DNA from: Desulfobulbaceae bacterium
Lineage (GTDB): Bacteria; Desulfobacterota; Desulfobulbia; Desulfobulbales; UBA5123
DNA: 10,853 nt
Assembly (NCBI GenBank): GCA_029865195.1
Contig: JAOUHH010000065.1
Span: 1-10,853 of the forward strand
Reading direction: 5' to 3'
Every line of letters starts with the position of its first letter. Positions within the stretch are counted from its first letter, which is position 1. The notes under the pieces are model-generated. The model had not been told where the DNA came from. It ran no database searches and saw only the letters and a list, made by a program, of their open reading frames with translations. Both the position numbers and the translations under genes were made by a program. Of the stretch, positions 6,434 to 10,853 are shown in pieces.

Positions 6434-7306
6434 TCAGATAACCTTGTTCAGGGCGTACTCGATAATACCCTCGGCGCCGGCCCGCATCAGTTTCGGAATC
6501 AAGTCGCGCACCGTATGCTCCGAGATCACCGTCTCCACCGAGTACCACTTCTTCTGGTAGAGATGGGCAACGGTGGGGGCGTTGAGACTGGGCAGCAGCT
6601 TGATCACGTCGTCAAGCTTTTCCTCGGCAACGTTCATCTTCAGGCCGACAATCTTGTCGGCGCGCAACGCGCCCTGCATGAGCAACGCGATATTCTCGAT
6701 CTTCTCCCGCTTCCAGGGATCGCTCCAGGCATCCTTGTTGGCAATGAACTGGGTGTTGGAGGTCATCATCTCGTGGATGATCCGGAGGCCGTGGGCACGG
6801 ATGGTGGACTCGGTCTCGGTCACCTCGACGATGGCGTCGGCCAGCCCTGAAACCACCTTGCCCTCGGTGGCGCCCCAGGAAAATTCGATATCGACGTTGA
6901 TCTTGCGCTCGGCGAAGAACCGCTTGCTGTACTCGACCAGTTCGGTGGCGATCTTCTTCCCCTCGAGGTCGGCAAGGGTCTTGATCTCGGAATCGCCGGC
7001 CACCGCGATCACCCAGCGGGTGGGCCGCCGGCTGACCTTGGAGTAGACCAGATCATCCACCACCACCACGTCGGAGTTGTTCTCGAGAATCCAGTCCTTG
7101 CCGGTGATGCCGGCGTCCAGCACCCCCTGCTCGACGTAGCGGGCCATCTCCTGGGCGCGGCAGATGGAGCAATCCAGTTCCGGATCGTCCACCTCGGGGA
7201 AGTAGTTGCGGGAAGAAAGCTTGATGGTCCAGCCGGATTTGGCGAAGAGTTCGATGGTCGCCTTCTCGAGGCTGCCCTTGGGAATGCCCAGTTTCAATAC
7301 GCTCAT
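6434..7306 (-). CDS. hisG: ATP phosphoribosyltransferase, long form (HisG)
   Basis: HisG catalyses the first step of histidine synthesis, ATP plus PRPP to phosphoribosyl-ATP. The start MSVLKLGIPKGSLEKAT, the RNYFPEVDDPELDCSICRAQEM block, GVLDAGITGKDWI (61-73) and GLADAIVEVTETEST (154-168) define the catalytic domains. At 290 residues it is the long, hexameric form. Residues from about 219 (IVGLKMNVAEEK...LNAPTVAHLY...) are the C-terminal ACT-like domain that binds histidine for feedback inhibition, so no HisZ partner is required. In the PRPP-binding loop the glycine often seen in the T-G-x-[ST] motif is glutamate (E166); this may be a subfamily trait. Translation is coupled to hisI: the ATGA overlap is 4 nt, and GGAGGT (7316-7321) lies inside the end of hisI, 9 nt from the ATG. 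Confidence 0.97.
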   Translation of the reverse strand: MSVLKLGIPKGSLEKATIELFAKSGWTIKLSSRNYFPEVDDPELDCSICRAQEMARYVEQGVLDAGITGKDWILENNSDVVVVDDLVYSKVSRRPTRWVIAVAGDSEIKTLADLEGKKIATELVEYSKRFFAERKINVDIEFSWGATEGKVVSGLADAIVEVTETESTIRAHGLRIIHEMMTSNTQFIANKDAWSDPWKREKIENIALLMQGALRADKIVGLKMNVAEEKLDDVIKLLPSLNAPTVAHLYQKKWYSVETVISEHTVRDLIPKLMRAGAEGIIEYALNKVI

Positions 7307-7680
7307 TTCTTGTATACCTCCCCGGGATCAAACACCGGTGCTTCCTTGATAACCAGGTCGTCGCCCTCGACGCGCCTGAAAAAACAACTCCGATAGCCCT
7401 TGTGGCAGGCCGCCCCGCCCAGCTGCTCAACCCGGTAGATGACGGTGTCCTCGTCGCAGTCGACCAGGATCTCCTTCACCATCTGCACATGATTGGAAGA
7501 CTCGCCCTTGAGCCACAGCTTGTTGCGGGACCGGCTCCAGTAATGGGCCTTGCCCGTCGCCAGGGTCTTTTGCCACGCCTCTTCGTTGATATAGGCAACC
7601 ATCAGCACCTCGTTGGTGCGATGATCCTGCACAATGGCCGGCAACAATCCGTCGCCCTTGTCAAATCGCAATGCTTGCAT
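7303..7680 (-). CDS. hisI: Phosphoribosyl-AMP cyclohydrolase (HisI)
   Basis: HisI opens the adenine ring of phosphoribosyl-AMP, the third step of histidine synthesis, in the cytoplasm. The 125 residues contain MVAYINEEAW, TGKAHYWSRSRNKLWLKGESS (43-62), the Mg2+/Zn2+ site D74-C75-D76-E77-D78, and the zinc cysteines C92 (in ACHKGYRSCFF) and C99. It is the stand-alone form: there is no C-terminal HisE pyrophosphohydrolase domain. The ATG at 7680 gives MQALRFDKGDGLLPAIVQD, a normal start; the ribosome site is weak. It overlaps hisG by 4 nt downstream and lies 47 bp after the Cys-rich small gene. Other his genes are not in the window, so the pathway is split across the genome. Confidence 0.97.
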   Translation of the reverse strand: MQALRFDKGDGLLPAIVQDHRTNEVLMVAYINEEAWQKTLATGKAHYWSRSRNKLWLKGESSNHVQMVKEILVDCDEDTVIYRVEQLGGAACHKGYRSCFFRRVEGDDLVIKEAPVFDPGEVYKK

Positions 7681-7727
7681 GATCTTTTCGCTTTCGTCAG
7701 ATAACAGATTTATACTGGGAACCAGGC

Positions 7728-7910
7728 CTACGCTGCGCCATCCCGCTCATCCGCCTTTCGCTTTTGACGGCAATCGGGATTCTCCATGGAGGCAAACTGA
7801 ATCATGCAGGCGGAGCGGAACTTGCAGTACTCCAAGGGATGCCGGCAGCACGCCTCATCCTCCCGCATGACTTCCTTGTATTTCTCGCAAACCAGTTCTC
7901 TGGACTCCAT
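7728..7910 (-). CDS. Small Cys-rich protein upstream of hisI (60 aa)
   Basis: The product has six cysteines at 8, 21, 22, 29, 35 and 47, arranged as C-x12-CC-x6-C-x5-C-x11-C around ACCRHPLEYCKFRSACMIQF. The tail is highly charged (RQKRKADERDG). I do not recognise a characterised family; the cysteine spacing suggests zinc or iron-sulfur binding, which is inference. ATG at 7910 is preferred. The same frame extends to a TTG at 7982, but that TTG is part of a strong promoter-like TTGACA, and the 24 extra residues add no cysteine. No strong ribosome site precedes either start, which lowers confidence. It would be the first gene of the unit that continues into hisI, hisG and engB, and a role linked to them is not evident. 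Confidence 0.6.
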   Translation of the reverse strand: MESRELVCEKYKEVMREDEACCRHPLEYCKFRSACMIQFASMENPDCRQKRKADERDGAA

Positions 7911-7953
7911 CGCTGCCGCAAGGCGCCCCCATCCAAATTTTTCCGAAACAGCC

Positions 7954-7982
7954 AAAGTATGCCCATCGACCGTTTTTGTCAA
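7954..7982 (-). promoter_or_regulatory. Sigma70-type promoter of the Cys-rich/his/engB unit
   Basis: On the minus strand a perfect TTGACA (7982-7977), a 17-nt spacer and TACTTT (7959-7954) are seen; the -10 keeps T1, A2 and T6. The predicted transcript start near 7947 lies about 37 nt before the ATG at 7910. It sits just downstream of cbiO, where a new unit would begin. Confidence 0.6.
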
Positions 7983-8029
7983 GTGCGGGCAGGCAGGAGA
8001 AGCCAGCGCCCCTCAAAAAAACCGGCCAT

Positions 8030-8761
8030 CTACGATGAATGCTGATGCGGCAAAGTCCCAAAGCTGTGGATATGGAAATGGCTGTGAATGGCGCCCTCCT
8101 CTGTGGTGAGGATGCGCCCGTCCTTCATATAAAAGACGCTGTCGGCAACCCGGCCCAGGAAATCGTAATCATGCGAGACCACCATATAGGCGATATCGAG
8201 TCGGCGCAGAATGGCAAGCAGCCGCTCCTTGGTGTCGTGGTCAAGGCCGGTGGTCGGCTCATCGAGCAACAGCAGCCGGGGCGACATGGCGAGAACGGTG
8301 GCCAGCGCCACCAGCCGCTTTTCGCCACCGGAAAGGTGATGGGTGATCCGCTCCTCGAATCCGCCCAGGCCAAGATCGGCCAGCACCTTGCCGGCGATAA
8401 GGCGGGCCTCTGCCGGTGAATGCCCCTGGTTGATCGGGCCGAAGGCGACATCCTCAAGCACCGTCGGGCAGAACAGCTGGTCGTCGGCATCCTGGAACAG
8501 CAACCCCACCCCCTGCCGCACCAGCCGAAAATCCTCTTCGCTGCACGCCTCCCGGCCGAAAACGGTCAGGGTGCCGGCGGCGGCCTTCTTCAGACCGACG
8601 ATGAGATGCAGGAGGGTGGTCTTGCCGCTGCCGTTATCGCCCACCAGCCCGACCTTCTCGCCGGCGCGCAGATCCAGATCGAGGCGGTCGAGCACCGGCC
8701 GTGAACGGCTGTAGGAATAACTGATGCCGCGGAGACTGAGAATCAGGTCGTTGGAAGCCAT
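8030..8761 (-). CDS. cbiO: ECF/cobalt-nickel transporter ATPase (CbiO/EcfA-like)
   Basis: This is the ABC-type ATPase that powers energy-coupling-factor importers on the cytoplasmic side of the membrane. Motifs are complete: Walker A GDNGSGKTT (41-49), Q-loop LFQDADDQLF with Q90 (typical of CbiO), signature LSGGEKR (143-149), Walker B LLLLDE ending at E168, and the switch histidine in VVSHD (H197). The C-terminus is His-rich, with H226, H228, H230, H232, H239 and H241, which suggests nickel or cobalt handling. The start is ATG at 8761 (243 residues); a TTG three codons earlier is less likely. It overlaps the end of cbiQ by 19 bp, so the two are translationally linked. Only one ATPase gene is present, as in Co/Ni systems. 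Biotin or other ECF substrates cannot be excluded. Confidence 0.94.
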   Translation of the reverse strand: MASNDLILSLRGISYSYSRSRPVLDRLDLDLRAGEKVGLVGDNGSGKTTLLHLIVGLKKAAAGTLTVFGREACSEEDFRLVRQGVGLLFQDADDQLFCPTVLEDVAFGPINQGHSPAEARLIAGKVLADLGLGGFEERITHHLSGGEKRLVALATVLAMSPRLLLLDEPTTGLDHDTKERLLAILRRLDIAYMVVSHDYDFLGRVADSVFYMKDGRILTTEEGAIHSHFHIHSFGTLPHQHSS

Positions 8762-9501
8762 TCGAGACAAGCCATGCCGCCGACGACCGCCGCGATGACG
8801 ATCAGTGAGGCAACATCCATTGAGGTTATGAAGAATGGGCGCATGGCGTAAAAACGGCCCCGGAAACCGCGACAGAGCATGGCGTCGTGCACCCTCTCGG
8901 CCCTGGCCAAACTCCGCACCAGCAGCATCCCGACCAGATAGGCGTAAGTTTTATAGGTATGCCGGTCGGTTTTCGGCCGGAAGCCGCGAATCACCGCGGC
9001 ATTGTGCAGGCGGTGGTATTCCTGCTCCATAACATGAATGTAGCGGTAGGTAAACAGGAGAAGATAGACGAGCTTTTCAGGCACCGCCAGGCAGCGCAGG
9101 GCATGCCCGAGGGTGGCGACCGGCATGGTGGCGACCAGCGCGACAAAAGCGAGCAGGATCGCGTTGGCCTTGACCGTGATCCGCGCCGCCGCCCGCACCC
9201 CCTCGGCTGTGCCCGCAAACGGCCCCAACTGGAACAGGGGCGTACCGGCATGGCTGAAGGGCAAGAACAGCCAGAGGCAGAGGATAAAGAAATTGGCCAG
9301 CATCAACCGCCGCGAAAGTTGCCGCAACGACGGCCGGGCCAGGCCGACGAGACTCACCGCCGTTGCCATCGCCAGCGCCAGGGCCTCCCAACGGACCAAG
9401 ATGGCCGCCACGCTGACAAAAACAACGGCAGCCGCCACCTTGACCCGCGGATCCAGGCGATGCATCAGGGAAGAACCGACGGCAAACGGCTCCGTCAACA
9501 T
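8743..9501 (-). CDS. cbiQ: ECF/cobalt-nickel transporter transmembrane protein (CbiQ/EcfT)
   Basis: The 252-residue membrane protein couples the ATPase to a substrate-binding S component. It starts with the family pattern around S11-LMHRLDPRVK21 and has about five or six hydrophobic segments (roughly 22-53, 66-82, 111-128, 143-156, 186-197, 226-245). The two coupling motifs that contact the ATPases are visible as A-V-I-R-G (169-173) and A-M-L-C-R-G (207-212). ATG at 9501 is used; an upstream in-frame ATG at 9606 would add an Arg-rich, non-family extension. No cbiM/nikM, cbiN or other S component lies upstream: the next gene there is divergent and unrelated. The substrate is therefore inferred only from the His-rich CbiO tail. 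Confidence 0.94.
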   Translation of the reverse strand: MLTEPFAVGSSLMHRLDPRVKVAAAVVFVSVAAILVRWEALALAMATAVSLVGLARPSLRQLSRRLMLANFFILCLWLFLPFSHAGTPLFQLGPFAGTAEGVRAAARITVKANAILLAFVALVATMPVATLGHALRCLAVPEKLVYLLLFTYRYIHVMEQEYHRLHNAAVIRGFRPKTDRHTYKTYAYLVGMLLVRSLARAERVHDAMLCRGFRGRFYAMRPFFITSMDVASLIVIAAVVGGMACLEWLPTT

Positions 9502-9713
9502 GGCTGGCAAACCTCGCGCTGAAATTAAAAAACCATGCCGGCTGCAGGCACCGCGGCGGGCACCTCGCAAGGCTCTATTATTGCCTTGACCGCGGGCAGC
9601 GAACATCGTAAGTAAATACTATTTCCCGGAAATGGAAAGACTATCCCGACCACCCAAACAACATCCCGGCAAACGCCGCAAAATCGCAACAAACTAGCAC
9701 GCCGTGACGACAA
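9502..9713. other. Divergent intergenic region between cbiQ and the right-edge gene
   Basis: About 210 bp, AT-richer than its surroundings, expected to hold the promoters of both divergent genes. No cobalamin-riboswitch core (GCCACTG-type box) was seen. On the minus strand a GGTGCC/GGCAT hairpin followed by six T (about 9531-9560) could be a weak leader terminator. The plus strand has TTGACC at 9586 with no good -10. The palindrome at 9621-9633 is listed separately. Confidence 0.45.
9621..9633. promoter_or_regulatory. 13-bp palindrome, possible operator
   Basis: ATTTCC-C-GGAAAT is a perfect 6-bp inverted repeat around one central base, near the middle of the divergent cbiQ/unknown-gene region, where a shared regulator could bind. 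The regulator is unknown and chance occurrence is possible. Confidence 0.3.
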
Positions 9714-10853
9714 ATGACAACAGTTTTGTCACCCATAACCGACAATGGCTTGCCGCCGCAACCAACCGCCACAAACACGGCCCAAGTCATGCCCCTATCA
9801 ACCCCGCAAGACACCGCCCAAGCCGGAACGATGCCAACCGAAGCCGAACAGAACACGCCCAAGCAGCAGATTGAAGCGATCATCTCCGGATGCCAGGCCT
9901 TCCTTCAGCATGCCCAGGCCGAAGTCAGCAAGGCGACAACCGACAAACAGGTCACCGGCTGGCTTGATGTCAACTTCCAGCACAACGCCGCTACCCTGGC
10001 GGCATGCGCCATCCCGGCAACCCTGCAAGGCCCCAGAGACCACTTCAAAAACGAACTGCCATCCCTGATCACCGGCCTGCGGCACTTGGAAAACGATGTC
10101 GGCAATCTCGTCGCCGACATCAAACTGCAGCCGCAACTGCAACCGACCACCCTGCCCCGGGCCCGCCGCCTTGAGGCGGAAAAACAGACCTGGCAGGCAC
10201 GACTCGACGCCACCCTCGCCGACTGCAAGCTCCTCAGGGAAGCGCACGCCACCCTGCGCGGGAATCTCACCCCCCAGATACTCCTGCCCTTTGCCAAGGA
10301 AAGATCCGGCAACAAGGGGCCTATCTTCGACATCGGCTACAAGCTCTATCGGCTTACCGCCGATCACAAGGAGAAGGGGGATGAGGACAAGAACCTCGAT
10401 GACTTCTTCAGCGAAGCGACCAAGCAGGAGACCCTCTTCGCCCAGATAACGATGCCGGAACTCCCCAAACTCGCCGCCACCGTCATCAAGGAGCAGATCA
10501 AGTCCGCCATCAAGGTGACCGCGACCGTCAAGGACACCATCGATGTCCTGCGGGAAAATTTCGCCTCCGAACAAAAGCATGTCAAGGCGACCAAGGCGCG
10601 CATCACCAAGCTCGGCAAGGAAGACATCGCGGAACTCCTGAAGCGCATCAACGAGGAAGCAGAGGCGCTCTACAAGGGGATGTTACGCTTTCACTACAAG
10701 GCCCACCACCTGGACAAGGTCTACGATATCGAGGAAATCCTGCTGCTCATGCAATTCATGCAGCGGGCCATCAAGAATGACCTGCAGCAACAGCTCAAAC
10801 AGGAAATCGCCGACGAGGGCAGCCTTTTGAACCTGAACAGGGCGGCGGCCGCC
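9714..10853 (+). CDS. Unknown helix-rich protein, 3' end beyond window
   Basis: The frame is open from ATG at 9714 to the last base (380 codons, no stop), so the gene is cut by the window edge. I do not recognise it. The first 50 residues are rich in Pro, Thr and Gln and probably disordered. The rest is strongly helical and charged, with heptad-like stretches such as the LEAEKQTWQARLDATLADCK region, and a later run containing IKEQIKSAIKV, LRENFASEQKHVKATKARI, LLKRINEEAEALYKG and FMQRAIKNDLQQQLKQEI. No signal peptide, membrane segment or catalytic motif is seen. Starts at ATG 9789 and ATG 9831 are also possible; none has a clear ribosome site. Third-position GC is high from about 9850 onward, as in neighbouring genes. 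A structural or coiled-coil role is only a guess. Confidence 0.8.
   Translation, partial: MTTVLSPITDNGLPPQPTATNTAQVMPLSTPQDTAQAGTMPTEAEQNTPKQQIEAIISGCQAFLQHAQAEVSKATTDKQVTGWLDVNFQHNAATLAACAIPATLQGPRDHFKNELPSLITGLRHLENDVGNLVADIKLQPQLQPTTLPRARRLEAEKQTWQARLDATLADCKLLREAHATLRGNLTPQILLPFAKERSGNKGPIFDIGYKLYRLTADHKEKGDEDKNLDDFFSEATKQETLFAQITMPELPKLAATVIKEQIKSAIKVTATVKDTIDVLRENFASEQKHVKATKARITKLGKEDIAELLKRINEEAEALYKGMLRFHYKAHHLDKVYDIEEILLLMQFMQRAIKNDLQQQLKQEIADEGSLLNLNRAAAA

Noticed and set aside
6396..6548. Upstream extension of engB
   Set aside because: It overlaps the hisG C-terminal domain, exceeds normal EngB length, and a GTG with a good ribosome site exists at 6395.
7911..7982. TTG-initiated extension of the 60-aa Cys-rich protein
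   Set aside because: The TTG belongs to a near-consensus promoter, and the extra residues add no conserved-looking feature.
8010..8040. T-run after the cbiO stop as a terminator
   Set aside because: Only a 4-bp CATC/GATG stem lies ahead of it, too weak to call.
9502..9606. Upstream extension of cbiQ to ATG 9606
   Set aside because: It adds 35 Arg/Gly-rich residues absent from the family; ATG 9501 gives the usual N-terminus.
9502..9713. Cobalamin or Ni/Co riboswitch upstream of cbiQ
   Set aside because: No conserved core box or convincing multi-stem fold could be recognised by eye; a covariance-model search would decide.

Overview
The window is GC-rich, gene-dense bacterial chromosome. The long-form HisG, the small Cys-Trp 'two-CW' type protein and the hisI-hisG-engB order suggest a deltaproteobacterium in the broad sense (Desulfobacterota/Desulfuromonadota). 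That placement is inference from gene content. No rRNA, tRNA, insertion sequence, phage gene or CRISPR array is visible, and the window reads as ordinary chromosome.

Layout, left to right. (1) 7-1158 (+): an amidohydrolase-fold protein whose usual metal-ligand positions are almost all substituted. (2) 1179-3553 (-): a co-directional group reading rtcB (RNA ligase), an unrecognised 138-residue protein, then an MPPED-type metallophosphoesterase. It could be a small RNA-repair or nucleotide-processing operon. (3) 3868-5421 (+): a HyuB-type hydantoinase/oxoprolinase B subunit with no HyuA partner beside it. It shares a CTAG stop overlap with the convergent two-CW gene at 5418-5702 (-). (4) 5731-7982 (-): an apparent complete transcription unit. 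It has a good promoter (TTGACA, 17-bp spacer, TACTTT), a 60-residue Cys-rich protein, hisI, hisG, engB, and a perfect 8-bp hairpin followed by a T-tract. (5) 8030-9501 (-): cbiQ-cbiO, the transmembrane coupling protein and ATPase of an ECF/cobalt-nickel type importer, without an adjacent substrate-binding component. (6) 9714 to the right edge (+): an open-ended, helix-rich protein of unknown function.

How the genes work together. HisI and HisG are histidine biosynthesis enzymes (steps 3 and 1) and are translationally coupled by an ATGA overlap. EngB is a ribosome-assembly GTPase at the end of the same unit. CbiQ and CbiO form the energising module of a metal or vitamin importer, and the His-rich C-terminus of CbiO points to nickel or cobalt. 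RtcB rejoins RNA ends carrying 2',3'-cyclic phosphate, and the nearby phosphoesterase could act on related ends or nucleotides, which is inference only.

Most promising for novelty are the inactive-looking amidohydrolase, the rtcB-unknown-phosphoesterase cassette, the orphan CbiQO module and the unknown gene at the right edge. I see no clearly new defence or mobile system.
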